64,000 bases of DNA from NCBI GenBank assembly GCA_024704765.1, contig JAKMXF010000299.1, forward strand, positions 1,389,460 to 1,453,459, in the 5' to 3' direction. The notes under the pieces are model-generated. The model was given only the letters and a program-made list of their open reading frames with translations. It did no database searches and had not been told where the DNA came from. The DNA is from Oopsacas minuta. Its lineage: Eukaryota > Porifera > Hexactinellida > Lyssacinosida > Leucopsacidae. Positions 25,746 through 37,965 of the stretch are shown here, one piece after another; positions within the stretch are counted from its first letter, which is position 1; each line of letters begins with the position of its first letter. The translations under genes were made by a program, and so were the position numbers.

Positions 25746-26132
25746 ATATAGAATATTATTTGAGAATTCACATGGTGCTTGTACGGGATACAGAGAAAGG
25801 CGACTAATTACCTAGAATGGTGATATACACCATAATTGGCAATTGGAAATTATATACCAATATATATGAATTTATACTCAAGATACTTAGAGAACAAAGA
25901 GTAAGAGAAACTCTGTTAGCTCAAATTAAATAAGGTATAACCAAATTGCACTTCAATAACATCAAGTATACACAAATCAACTTAACGACAGACATAATAA
26001 CTAGAGATTTTAATCATGGGACAGATGTACAAACCAGAGGTTTTAATCATGGAGTTAGAAATCTAGATGAATTCCTCAGTGTAATAGCACATAATTTGCT
26101 TATCCTACAAATATATCTCTTTGATAAAAATG

Positions 26133-26320
26133 TTTTATTATATTACTTCTACTTTTCCTTTTTCTCACATATTTACCAATTTAGTCTTATGTATACTTGT
26201 CATTAACATTTACTCTTTATTTTTCTATTTAATTCAACGCATTGTTTCCATTGAAACTAGACTAACCTATGATTCTTGCTTTTGTACTTAATGTTCGCTC
26301 ATATTTATTTCGCTTCACTC
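26133..26320 (+). repeat. direct repeat, left copy, beside the long-TIR element
   Basis: It matches 31371-31545 in the same orientation (shared blocks CTACTTTTCCTTTT, CAATTTAGTCTT, CTAACCTATGATT versus CTAACTTATGATT, and GCTCATATTT.TTTCGCT). About three quarters of positions agree by eye. It ends exactly where the left terminal inverted repeat begins. Confidence 0.75.
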
Positions 26321-26870
26321 TCACCTTAGTACAGGTTTGTAGCCGGATATTGGTAGAACAAGTCTTCTTGCTCAATGCCAGGAAGTTCTTAGAGTTGAAT
26401 GTTTGTATAAGTTCAAAGTTTGGGCTTCTGCGGCGCTAAGTAGAGATGGAAACCTCGTGTTGCAATGTGCCTTTTCTGACTATATATAACAACAGATTCT
26501 TTGTTGATGGCCACCAGAATATTAGATAGAACAAAGGGAGTTACCAGAAAATACTTCCAAATAGGAGCATCCATTCAAAAGTTAAGAGAAAATGCTTAAA
26601 GGTTCGGATGAAAACCCTTTCCCTCTCGGTCCGTTGATACATCACAACATTAGGACTATATATGGTAGTGGTTAGCTTTACTCACAAAAATTTCAAATCG
26701 TAGATTTACTACACATTTGTAATACATTTCGAATCTCTAAACATCAATTACTATGCTTTTAGCCTTGACTAATGGCAGGAATTCGCAGAAAATACCGATT
26801 CCTGCATTTTTTCTAAATATGTTACTTTCAGAATTAGTGAATATACCTATCCAACCTCAGAAATATTGTG
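26321..26870 (+). repeat. left terminal inverted repeat (550 bp)
   Basis: Reverse-complement match to 30797-31333, roughly 70% identical by eye with small indels. It starts at TCACC and ends near CAGAAATATTG. Confidence 0.85.
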
Positions 26871-26957
26871 CTCAGACATTATAGGAAAAATACGTAATTA
26901 CTCGTATTCTTTATCTTCTATAATATTATTTTTGTCTCGATCGCTTATCAGTTTTTA

Positions 26958-29900
26958 TTGTTAATCAAGAAATTTGAGGACCCTCAGATAATTCTATTCC
27001 CTCTTGCTTGGGGCCAAGAGAAGGAAAGTGACTTCATTTTCGATTGCATCATTTGCATGGAGCATCTGATTTTGAAGTTCTCAGGAATGCAGAGGAATCA
27101 TCTGTGGGTATACATATTAATGCTAACCATACGTCGGGATGAAGTATATTCTAGGCAATGGAATAAAATAGATCACCTAGGCGGCGGTGATGTATTGTGC
27201 TACGCGTCCTGTTATTCAAAATACACTGGTGAATAAAATATCAAATATGTCACAGCTAGTAGTAGCCAACACAAACCATTGTTGAATGAGAAAGTGTTAA
27301 CGTAGTTGGAAGAACCCCTTGGTCTGGATTGGTCCAAGTGCTTGATTTGCCACAAGAAGACGAATTACAATACTTAGAAGTAAATAATGTGTGCATTTTT
27401 GAAGCGTTTGATACAATCAGATATGCAGTTTAGTGTAAGGGTGATGAAGAAATGTTCTACATACTCCGCAGTGTAAATGATGATGTAGTGGCAGCAGAGG
27501 CAAAGTACCATAAGAAATATTTGCCTCATATATTCCCAATTTAAAGTACCAAACCTTTAGAGAAATGAGGCAGAGTCAGGGTATGGTATTGCTAAAGAAA
27601 TTGCCAGTAAAGATAGGCAAAGGTATTGAACAGGGAAAAGCTTATGACATGGTGTCTCTTCTTTCAAAGTATAGTATCTATTTTAAAGAAGAGACAAAAA
27701 TGAACTTAGAAGACTATCCTGACATCGGCTGAAACTACACTTACATGCATACCTTAAAGGCAGCTTCGTGTTTCATCAATCACCTGCCAAGAACAAGGCA
27801 GAAATAAGGTAATCAAGCCGAATATCTCAGTAGCTAATCTTGGAAGACGGGAGTTGACAGAATTATCGCGGTGTTGCTGAACTTCACTGTAGATTGTCGA
27901 TATAGTAGTTGGGTTAAGGCAGAAGTAAGAAAATCTGATGGTATCACAGTTAGCCCCCCTTGGTGTAAATGAAGTGTGCCTAGAATCTGTGAAAAGAGTT
28001 GTCCCAAATAATCTTTACTGTTGATAGGCCTAATTATAACCCCAGAAGAGTCCAATTATCAAGAACTTAACCCATAAAGCACGTGTAGATAAAAGAAGAC
28101 GAAAGGCGCGTTCTAAGTACCGCTCAAGACAATATATACTGTTCAACAAATTCCAGAGTGAAGCTACCCAAACAAATAAGACTGGTAACGGCTTTACATC
28201 ACTTGATAGGATCCAAGATCCTGATCACTCGAATGAATCGAATGGGCTATTTTCCTCGTACAATGAACTAGGACCAGTTAACAGTAGTCTATCTATCGTG
28301 GTTCTGGCAAAAGCAGGACACTCGAGGACAGTCATACCATCAAACATATCCCCATGTATTTTTGTGCATATTGCTGGAGACAAAAACGACTCGAACTAAG
28401 AGACTCTAGATTGAAAAATTATAACTCATGAGACAACTATGGTTGTATTCCAGTGGCAGCATCACTATCAACTCCAGTGGCAGACCATGCAACAAGATGA
28501 CGATCCTAACTCAGATCTGGCAGTGTGTACGAGATACAAGTGTTCAGTGTATGTCAGAAGACCTGCTGTCACCAAGTATGTACACTGTTGACAAATAGTG
28601 GCACAACTGCCAGAGCAAGAAAAACTGATTTCTTTTGGGGTCTCCTTTGTCTCTACGATCAAGTCTTATACAAACAGCTACTACAGTACTAGAAAACAAG
28701 CTTGTTCCAAGCTGGGGTGGTTTTACTTCAATTTGTCCACAGATATTCCCTGTTGTAGTAATATTAGATATTGCTCTATGATATACGAGTCCTCCACAGA
28801 ATTCAGCACCGTTTGTACTATCATGAAGCACCCTCAGGAGATGGGTCCAACGTGACGAACGCGATGTACAGATGCTTACCAATTGTTGTAAATCTGGTTT
28901 GATGACAGAGCTTTTTACTCATGCAGTCACAGAATTGCTCAAATAACTTTGTGGCTGGTGTAGTTTTGCAAAGCGATATGGCAGACAATCTTGTAAACAG
29001 TACTGAGAATTGTTGTGATCATATGAGCAGGTTTATCCAGAAACTGTTTAACACTAGTGAGGTCAGCTTTTTGGATTATGTATAAATCTGAAGATCATAA
29101 CTTTTGACACCATTACAAAGGCAGTCCAAATGATTCAGATAAGTACCATCTCACTGTTGTTGCTGATAGGGACTTGTGTTGGACTGCTCCTAATCCTGCC
29201 AGTGTTAGGCGAATCAACCTAAAGGAGGTTAAGAGCTATGAGCTCTCGCCAGTGCCATTCGACCTCGCACATCATGTTGGTAGCTTACGAAAGACGAACA
29301 AGAGTGTCCTAACAACAATCCTGGAGAACAATGTCAGCGTTCTCCCAAACTGAATTTTTCATATCGAGAAACTGTCTATATTATAGATAGCATGGTTATG
29401 GTAGAGGGTATCAAGTCCGGTGGAGCAAAAAACCTTTGACGTTTTGTATATAAATGTTGCACAATATTTGCAGCGGCACTTTCCCAGAGCAGTTACACTT
29501 ACTCCACATGTTTTTGATTAGTACTGGAAGACATCGATTAATGCAGGAGAGATGATCAACAGTTCCATAGAAGTTCAAATATACGACCCATCTACACCAG
29601 TCCCCAAACAATGTGTAAATACAGCGTTAATCCACAGACAAGTTTATTCTTTGTAACTTTTTGACGTCTACATTCTTCAAACTAAGTCAACGAACGGTGT
29701 GCATAACGAAAGATCATTGATGAAACTTAACAGCAGTAACACCGGACCATGAACAAGCATAAAAGGGATTACTTCTACATGCCAAGCATGCATCACGCTC
29801 TAGTGCTAACAATGTCATTCAGTCACAGGACACTGATGTTTTTGTTCTGAGTGCTACAAACTATGTTGGCCTTAATTGTGAAGAACTCTGGTTTTGAACT

Positions 29901-30580
29901 GTCATCAAAGATCGACTTCGCTATATTCTAATTCATGATGTATTACGCAGACTAGATCAGAAACTATGCAGAATTCTTCCACCATTTCACACTCTACCTG
30001 GCTGCAGCACCGCCAGTGCACTTGCAACGATCGAAAAGAAGAAATCATGAAATGTGATCTTCCAAGATCAACTTCATAAAGAGAACCTTCACAATTTCAG
30101 TCGCAAAATGTGAAGCCTTTGTATCTCTAACAAAATAGGGTATACGTGCTAATAACTGCTGACGAAGTGAGGTGCCAATTTCATTTGTCACAAAAGCAGA
30201 AAGATGAAATACTCCCCCTCTTTCAGACAGTCTGCTTCAAAATCTGAGTCAAGCAAACTGCCAAACGATTGTTTGGAAAAACTCGCCCGAGGAGATACAG
30301 GATCTTTCGCCACCAGAGGGCAACGGATGGGTTAAAGAAGGCACAACTTCAATCCTGTAGTAATTATTAAGTAACCAGCGCCAAGAAGTTTGTTGGAATT
30401 GGTGTCAGAACAAGAAATCTCTGTGCCAGAGTAACTGTTGCTGTAAATGCCAGACTATTTTGTACAGAGGCAGGTTTCTGTATGGCTGACGCAGACTTAT
30501 GCAAAAGTCCACATTGGATACCACTGTTCTACACCGGAGATTTGGATTGTACAGAATCAGAGCCTGATTCATTTTGAACA
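26958..30580 (+). pseudogene. large Academ-like transposase/XPG-like protein relic
   Basis: Segments in order across many frames: LDWSKCLICHKKTNY (Cys-pair near the N-terminus), DEEMFYILRSVNDDVVAAEAKYHKK, a segment with EQGKAYDMVSLLSKYSIYFK, CCSNIRYCSMIYESSTEFST followed by TIMKHPQEM, SYELSPVPFDLAHHVGSLRK, YIIDSMVMVEGIKSGG, SQDTDVFVLS, GLNCEELWF, KDRLRYI and ILPPFHTLPGCSTASALA, then SFRQSASKSESSKLP. These match, in order, a large protein family repeated in cnidarian, crustacean and other invertebrate genomes; the TDV.VL and FHaLTGCdttSA motifs belong to its XPG/FEN-like portion. There are dozens of stops and shifts, so it is inactive. Family recall is from memory. Confidence 0.65.
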
Positions 30581-30796
30581 TTCGATATTATCACAATATT
30601 TCTATTCACAGTATATTTAAATACAATTTCGTCTTTAACAACACATATGAGAAGTCACATGAAATATTGAGGCCTCTAACGATGAGTGAAAATTATATCT
30701 ATAATTTCAAATGAAATCCTAAATTTTTCAGAAATTTTAGGATATACGTATTATGCTAATGATAAATAGAGATAAAAAATCAATTTTGGATTCAGT

Positions 30797-31333
30797 GCAA
30801 TATTTCTGAAGTTTGATGGATATAATGACCGTTTTCTAATAATGGAGGAATCGTTTATTTTTGCGAATTCTTGCCATTAGTCGAGGCTTTATGCATAATC
30901 GTTGATGCTTTGAGCTTCGGATTGTATTACCAAGGTATAATGAATCCATATTTCTGTAATATTTCGTAATTAAACGTAAGCACTAACATTTATAGTCTTA
31001 TTGTTACGGTATATCAACGGACCGAAAGGTAAGTGGTTTTTATGAGAACTTTTTACGGATTATGTCGTCACTTTTGAATGGAGCTCTGATTTCGAAATTA
31101 TTGTTCTTGGGACTCCCATTGTTCTACCTAACATTTGGGGCTATTAATAAAGGATCTGGAATTATCTGAAGTCAGAAAAGGAAAATTTCAAAACGAGGTT
31201 TCTTTCTCTAGCTTAACGCCACAAAGAAGCCCATATCTCGAAACTGTTACAATAATTCAACTTACGAACTACCAGGGATAGAGCAGGACGACTTTTTCTA
31301 CCAAAATCTGGTTTCAAACTTTTACTGTGGTGA
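30797..31333 (-). repeat. right terminal inverted repeat (537 bp)
   Basis: Partner of 26321-26870. It begins at CAATATTTCTG and ends at GGTGA. The coding relic stops about 220 bp before it. Confidence 0.85.
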
Positions 31334-31370
31334 TAGTTAGCAAAAGTACTATATTCGATGATCTGTGCCT

Positions 31371-31545
31371 TGCCTATTATATTTATTCATCTACTTTTCC
31401 TTTTACTCAACCATTTTATCAATTTAGTCTTTTGTAAACTTTTAATGAACATTTTGCTATTTATTCTTTCCATTCAAATTCGGCTAACTTATGATTTTGC
31501 TTTGTACTTTAATGTTTGCTCATATTTGTTTCGCTGTAATTTCAT
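31371..31545 (+). repeat. direct repeat, right copy, beside the long-TIR element
   Basis: Same-orientation partner of 26133-26320, beginning 37 bp outside the right terminal inverted repeat. A 132-residue hydrophobic open frame across it (31358-31756) appears to be chance. Confidence 0.75.
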
Positions 31546-31689
31546 ATTGGCTGTGCCTGGAATTATGAACCCCTATACATTGCTTGATGTTTACACGATT
31601 TCTTTTTCTGGGCATAATATATTCGTCATGAGAATAGCACTATCCAACAATTTTCATCGTTTTTTGCTCCTGCAATGCACAGTGGAATT

Positions 31690-33374
31690 TCTTATCTATT
31701 CAAGCACCCTGATTCCACATATCCAATCAGTATTTCTCTATCAGCACAGATTTTGAACAGTTCAGTATTCAGGAAATCTATTTTAGTGAGCAGCAGTAAA
31801 ACGCCATCGTGTTTGGAAGAGTTTTCCATTTATAACGAATTTCCATTGCGTTTCTGTCTTGATGAAACCTCTCACGCTCATCACTTACAGCACCTAGATT
31901 TTCCCGAAATTATTCCAAATGAGAGTGAAGAAATTGGATTATAGAGAAATATTAAATCCCATTGCTCTTGATGCATCAAGTAGTATCACAACAATTTCTT
32001 CATAAATTGGTGATTTCTTAGTACCTAAGAGTTTTCATTTAACCATTTGAATGAACTCCATGCTGTATACTCGACGGAATTAAGACATGCTTCAAAGTTT
32101 ACATCCTTGAATTGTTTTCAAATTTGGAAACCTATAAACGCCCCTTACTTGATCTTAGCATCTCTGGCCTTTGGAAATTTTCCATTGACCCAATCGAAAC
32201 CTTTTCCTTTTTTTTTGCATTTCACTTTCGCCTTTACAGAGTTTTTCATCAAACATAGTTATATGTGTAGAAGTGGCAATATATTTTCTCACAATTTACT
32301 AAGGAATGACAACTTACACACTTTATACAGAGAGTTAGTTTATGTTGTAGAAGTCTATCTTCAACTATATAGTGAGATTGCCTTGCTCTACTATCCCACT
32401 CACAGAGGAAGTAGTAATATTTCGTGTATCGTGCTTGCATACTCAACAAAAGTTCAATTACCTTCAGATTACTACATGTGATAATTGTAAGTTTCATATC
32501 TGATCTCTTTCAATAAGATATGCTTATTTTCATGAGACCCCTTCATGTGCACTGAATGACATATCGGTATGGATGGTAATACACTACCTTTGTGAAGACT
32601 ACCTTGAGGCTGTACTTAGAAGAATCAATTAGGTGACGCCACTCTGATGGTTCGTGTTGAACACCAATTAACTCCACCACACGATCCACCTTGTATAATA
32701 GCAACGAGACCCCTGCATTTCAAAATGTAAAGAGATATCACTTTGACGGGTCCTGAAAAATGAAATTTTCCTTTCCTAATCCAAGAATTTCTAACCTGAA
32801 AAGTTGGAAGTTATTGAATCTCGACCAAAGCAATCCCTTTGATCTTTTGTCAAATTCAAGCCTCTAACCAAATCATTCAGCTCACTTTATTTAATGATGT
32901 GTGGAAGCCTTGTTTTATCATGTGGCAGATAGGGGTATAAATTCCTCATCATCTCCATCAAACATAGCATCTTCAACAGTATCGTCACCAGAGGATTTTT
33001 CTTAGGCTTAGACACTTCGAATTCTGTAGAATGCTTAACAGGACGAATCGCATATTTAAGTTCGGAATAACATAGATTCTTTTCGGTCTTAGAAGTGATT
33101 TCTATTATATCAGTCAAACGGAATTAAGAATCAGTAAAATGATCTCTGGGTTCCCTCATATCATGGGAATAGCAAATGGCATTAAAGTACGTGAGCCATT
33201 TAACAATTTACTAAGTCTTATTGCGCATTTTTGAGCAACAGTAATGAGGTACCCAAGACTATCTTGATCACCAATCTTGCAACCGAAATATTGCTCAGAT
33301 CTCTTGTGTATAAGGGGAGACATGTCTCTCTGCTGAATTTTGTAGTAAATTCTCACAAATATAACAGAAAACAT
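31690..33374 (-). pseudogene. relic of recurrent invertebrate repeat protein (WREP / VSDE-RFHQD family)
   Basis: On the minus strand, in order: KLLNGSRTLMPFAIPMI then WREP, LTDIIEITSKTEKN and YAIRPVKHS, LNDLVRGLNLTKDQ, SYFR.R, LIGVQHEPSEWRHLIDSSKY, LKVIELLLSMQARYTKYYYF followed by LCEWDSRAR, and near the end ENLGAVSDERERFHQDRNAM. This order matches a protein family I recall as highly repeated in arthropod and other invertebrate genomes, usually annotated only as uncharacterized. Its transposon class is not known to me. Many stops and frameshifts are present, with the best-preserved block at 32249-32497. Terminal repeats were not identified. Confidence 0.65.
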
Positions 33375-34038
33375 CTGTTAGTTTTGATCATCAACAAACA
33401 TTATTGAAAAGAAATAAATACAAATTTAATCTGGATCTCCTCTCGATAGAGCAAATAATCATCTATACTGTGAGAAAATTTGAAATGGTTAGACGAAAGG
33501 TATTAACACCAACATATAGGCATAAATATATACATTCTAAATAGATCTATGGAAACATGATTTTGGAAATTTCTGAATTTTCAAAATCTATGCCTGATGG
33601 TGAAAAACTGATTAGAAATTGGAATCAGGGTACTTGAATACATAGATAAACTAACATGTATTCCAGGAGCAAAAAAGATGAAAATGTGTTGGACGATGCA
33701 GTTGGCGTTAGGAATGGTCGTTTTAGGATTCTTATCCTGTTCAGGAAGCGATGAGATAGATTAGAAAAAATGGTTACAAGATTTTGTAGATGTATTAGTT
33801 GTGATGGGTGTAGAATAAACGACCTCCAAAATCATCTAAACTTCTAAACAATTTGCTATTTGGAAATTTATTGGAAAATTTTCTATTACTGGGGATATAT
33901 TTTAGAAATAGTGCTTCCTAATATCCTGGTATACTGTACGCACAATGAGGAACGGAACATAGTATTTATTTATATTCACAACTATTTTCTGGTATGCATG
34001 GAAATGAAGAAGGCTATATAGTAAATTATTTTGGTATA

Positions 34039-35370
34039 CAGTCTGACACGAAATTGTTTACAATTTTTAAATTATTTCCTAAGAGCCCGTAATACGGCAA
34101 AAGCACGAAATTGCTATATCTCGATCACTTTACATAAACAATATAATACAGATTTTGTTGTTTCAAATTTTTTTGATTTCTTACATCATTTCTTTGATTT
34201 TGTCATGTCGTCGTGGCGATTACTGAGCATTTTTTCCCTATTCTGTGGTGAACCATAATACTTAGAAATATATGCAACAAGCCAAACTTCAAGAGGTTTC
34301 GGGGTTATTAAAATTGAAAACAACTACTATAAAGTCAATTGCAAAGCTATGTGGAATTTCTTTGAAGACCGTATATAATGTCAAAGCTAAAGTGTCAGAT
34401 TCCAGAAATTTGTAGCATCGAAAAGGAACTGGTAGACCAATGAAAATCTCCAAAAATAGCAAGATGTCTTTTACAGCCAATCTCCGAAACAATCCACGAG
34501 TATTTGTAACGAGGATACCAAGTGAATTTCAGGTCACTCAGGGTTTAGCATATCTAGAGAGTTTGTATGGAGGACAATAAAGACTATGGGACTTTCTAAT
34601 AAAGTTCCGATCATAGGGCCGGGAATCATTCCTCAGAATGGGAAAATACTTGTCGATTGGGCCAAACAACACAGGTATATTCACTGGCACAAGATAATAT
34701 TCATGGATGAATGTTTTATCTGGCTAAATCAGGGTAGAATTCGAATGCGGACAAGAGGTGAACGACCAATCCTCAACATTCCACGTCATACTCACAAAGT
34801 ACGCATTTGGGCAGGAATCTCTGCTTGAGGTGCCACACCAGTGAAGGTATTCAAGCATAACTTTAATTCCGGACATTATTGTAATGTTTTAAATGAAGTT
34901 CTTTTTCAGACTGCAGGAACATTATACCCTGATGACTGGAAATTGCAAGAGGATAATTCGAGTATCCATACATCAAAGTTTTCATATGCTTTCAAAGATA
35001 CACACCGGGTTAGACGCATAGACTAGCCTCGCAATAGCCCGGATCCCAACCCTATTGAGAATTTATGGGGTGTACTGAAGCACAGAATAATAGTCAACGC
35101 TCCAAAGACAATTGAGGAGGTGGAGAGTATGATATATTTTCGGTGGGAAACGTTTGAACCTGATTTTCTTTCTAGGTTCACAAGTTCTATGAGAAAAGGT
35201 GTGATCTGGTAATTTCCTCTGGTGGGAAAAAGATTAACAATTCGTAACATTATTGTTTTAGGTAATATCTATTACTTCCATACAAGAAATATATCGTCAA
35301 TTTCTTTAGAAATCGATGCTATATTGAATTATAGTTAATTTATAATTGTAAATAATTTCGTATCAGACTG
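34039..35370 (+). mobile_element. Tc1 element (DD34E), 1.33 kb
   Basis: TA duplications at 34037-34038 and 35371-35372. The inverted termini CAGTCTGACACGAAATTGTT and, inverted, CAGTCTGATACGAAATTATT run for at least 34 bp with few mismatches. It encloses a broken transposase on the + strand. Confidence 0.92.
34272..35212 (+). pseudogene. Tc1 DD34E transposase, inactivated
   Basis: The N-terminal helix-turn-helix reads MQQAKLQEVSGLLKLKTTTI, SIAKLCGISLKTVYNVKAKV and GTGRPMKISK. The catalytic core has IIFMDECFIWLNQGRIRMRT (first Asp), RIWAGISA, WKLQEDNSSIHTSK (second Asp) and SPDPNPIENLWGVLK (Glu), with 34 residues between the second and third, as in Tc1. All three acidic residues survive. Stops occur near 34412, at 34826 and at 35024, and a frameshift lies before 34586, so it is inactive. 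The C-terminus FTSSMRKGVIW is intact. Confidence 0.9.
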
Positions 35371-35377
35371 TACACGT

Positions 35378-35430
35378 ATCAGGGACGTAGGGGGAGGGGA
35401 GCCGAGGCTCCATCCGTAAGCTCAACATAG
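35378..35430 (+). mobile_element. possible MITE fragment
   Basis: CAGGGACGTAGGGGGAGGGG followed by AGCCGAGGCTCC resembles the ends of elements starting CAGGGGCGTAG. No opposite end was found. Confidence 0.25.
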
Positions 35431-35835
35431 CGAAATATGTTTTATACTTTAGGACCAGAACGCACAGAATACAGATGCTATACTGACCATAGTCATCTCC
35501 ATATGGCCACTTTGTGAAAAATGTATACATCTCAAATCTACCATCACTTTCCTGGGGTCGCTACTATCTAGATTCCAAGGTCATACTTCTTGTTTTGAAA
35601 TTTTAGCAGAAAATCAAAACCACTATGTTTTGTCTAGTTAGGACCTATTATTTTGCTTTGGAAAAAGGAGAGGAGAATATTAAGAATCAGTTAAAGCATT
35701 GGATTCATTTTGGTAATCGAAATCTGAAAGATCAGAAATTGTATACTCCCCGAAATGCATGCCATAGCTCTAATGCTCGAGGACAATTGGTGATGTTCCA
35801 TTGGGAGATCTCCCTGGGATATGCTTAGCTAGAGG

Positions 35836-35857
35836 GTTGCTAGTGGTTACTAGCAAC
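35836..35857. repeat. short perfect hairpin
   Basis: Arms GTTGCTAGT and ACTAGCAAC surround GGTT. A related CTAGCAAC occurs about 70 bp downstream, so this may be part of an unrecognised repeat. Confidence 0.7.
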
Positions 35858-36381
35858 ACCGGGACTACTATCAGGAACCCTGTATTATACACGCAATCTC
35901 TATGTTATCGGGTGCTAGCAACTCCAGTGATAATCTGGAATTTCTCTTCTGAGCACATGCTCCATTTTTTAGGTATTGAATCAAAATATGTATATTGATT
36001 CCTAAATTTTTGAGCAAGTTTTCTTATGTTTAACAACATTCATGGAATCACTACTCTATTTGTTGGGCATATTTTGGTTGATCATTATTGCCAGGGATAT
36101 AAATTTTCAGTCAAAATTAATGTTGTAATTTCATAATTCCCTGACTGTATTCGTCTCCGATTTGTAATGTCGGTCCTGAAATCGAAATATGGACACATTA
36201 TTTTCCAACGGAAGTCGACAGGATTTCACCCAAGGGGCAAAGAAATTATCTAGTAGGGCATGAAGTTTCCAAGTGGCAGGACGCAGGGTAAGGTGTTTCA
36301 CTTGTTTAGCAGGAGCATACCCAGTGGCGGATCAATAAATTTTTGTGGTTAGTACCATCCAGTTGGACAGTTACGTCGTGT

Positions 36382-36477
36382 GGCTTTGATATATGGGGGG
36401 CACAAATTCAATCTGGTTGTCAAGCAGTTATAGATGTTTCCTACCAATTTGAATTTGTGCCCCCGGATTTCAAAGCC
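36382..36477. repeat. 30-bp-stem hairpin in hAT-end-like sequence
   Basis: Arm 36382-36411 (GGCTTTGATATATGGGGGGC then ACAAATTCAA) pairs with 36449-36477, with only small mismatches over about 30 bp and a loop near 37 nt. It lies shortly after CAGTGGCGGATC at 36312-36323, which looks like a hAT terminal start. It is possibly a small non-autonomous element. Confidence 0.6.
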
Positions 36478-37965
36478 TATGGGCGCTGTAAACAATCAGT
36501 AAGCTCCAAGAGCCATAGAATTGAGAGAAATTCCTTATGTCCTACAATTTCTGAAGAAAGTTGTTGTTTATGGACGAGTAAAGATATGTAGCTGAGGGAA
36601 TATTTGGGTGGCCCCAGTCACATATGCACGACGCTACTGCACCTGGGGGGTCTGGGGTGCTGTAGGTCTTCCAGTAGTGACGGGGCGTAGCCCTTGGACA
36701 CTAAGTAATAATAGCTAATTCATTAATTACCTTTTATTGCCACGTAGGTTTGAATCTTGAAACAATTTCTCAGTTAAATTTTAAGAATAAATAGTCAAAT
36801 CTTTTAACAAACAACGAGAAGTTACCCCAATAATTATTATATCAAAGGAAGCACCGAACGGAAGAATCGTAAGATAATCCTTGATATTTTACTTTGTATG
36901 GTCAATTCTACTCTTTACTTTGCCGACTATACTTTAGCATAGTTGCCCAGTATTGAAATAGGTGCCTATTTTTTTAACAACTGAATGGATGTCGGCCCTG
37001 TACGCCATAACGGCCTAGAGAAAACATTGCATTTGCTCAAGGTATCAACACTCAAAAAAATATTACCTGGTTTGGAAGATCAATACAAGCTATATCCCTT
37101 ATTTATGGGTTAGATTAAATAATTTGATGGCTAGATTCAAGCGAAGCGAACCTAAATTTCCAGGTTACAATTTAAGCCAAGGGATCAGGTTGCATGCCCA
37201 GGGAACGAATTTACCAGGGGGGACATTGCCCCCCATTCCCTCCCCATGGCGATTTCCTGTTATTTACATACTTTTAGCCTGTCTCATTACCCTGGCCTAA
37301 AATTTATGATATCATTGGAAAGTTTATATTTCGGCTTTCTTGACGGAAATCAAGATCTAGTTCTACAGGAATCATATTTATGTACACCATATCCAAAGAT
37401 CAGCATACTAGCGCTCATAGTACTGACCTGTAGTCTAGAACCGTAACTATGTCAGCTGGTTTTTTCTGTCATTAAAATGGCATATGGAGGTCCACATTTT
37501 GTATCGCCATAACTTCCAGAATATTTGTCAAAGTAATCACGGCTATTCTCGAATTGAAATCCCAGAAATTCGAATTTCACTTGACTGGAGCCTTATGGCC
37601 ACTTCAAAAGTGGCAAAACCACTTAGCAAACTTGTATCGTCCTAAGCGGTCAATTTGTGATCATTTGATTGATCACATGATCATATTCAGTGGAATTTAC
37701 CTCAGGAATGTCACGGACTTCTTAAACTCCGTGGCTTAAATTTCGTTTTCCTGTGAAATTCCGCTATGCGGAAAACACTATATTATACATCTTGATATCC
37801 CGCAATCCGCTAGAGCTAGACATTGAAGATGTATTATTGTCGTTTAGAAAGTGCATTTGTGTAATCGGTTGAGCGCATATCTTCGGAAATCTTGGTTATG
37901 TCACCATGGTGTTCCCACTTAACATGACCTTTATTTAATTCAGGATTACTTTCTTTCCTTTTTAG

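Larger units (their letters stand above)
26321..31333 (+). mobile_element. 5-kb DNA transposon with ~540-bp terminal inverted repeats (Academ-like)
   Basis: The inverted repeats at 26321-26870 and 30797-31333 align over their whole length (blocks such as TTGGTAGAA, TGGGCTTCT, CCTTTTCTGACT, TCCATTCAAAAGT, TCGGTCCGTTGATA, GACTAATGGCA.GAATTCGCA). Together they frame a + strand coding relic of about 3.6 kb. The coding relic belongs to a large repeat-encoded protein family whose end region resembles an XPG/FEN-like nuclease, which suggests the Academ superfamily. The class assignment is an inference; the element structure is seen directly. A short target duplication could not be fixed. Confidence 0.7.
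20250..37965 (+). other. SPT16: SPT16 intron, 17.7 kb
   Basis: GTATGT donor and CTTTTTAG acceptor. It contains the 22.7-24.0 kb DD37D element, a BED-hAT fragment, the 5-kb element with long inverted repeats, a relic of a large repeat-encoded protein, and a Tc1 element. Stretches 20260-20800, 20840-21290, 21430-22500, 23971-25480, 33380-34038 and 36480-37965 have no feature I can name beyond small repeats listed separately. Confidence 0.9.

Noticed and set aside
31358-31756. 132-residue hydrophobic open frame that looks like a membrane protein
   Set aside because: The TTT-rich composition creates hydrophobic codons; the region is a direct repeat also present at 26133-26320, where the frame is not preserved.
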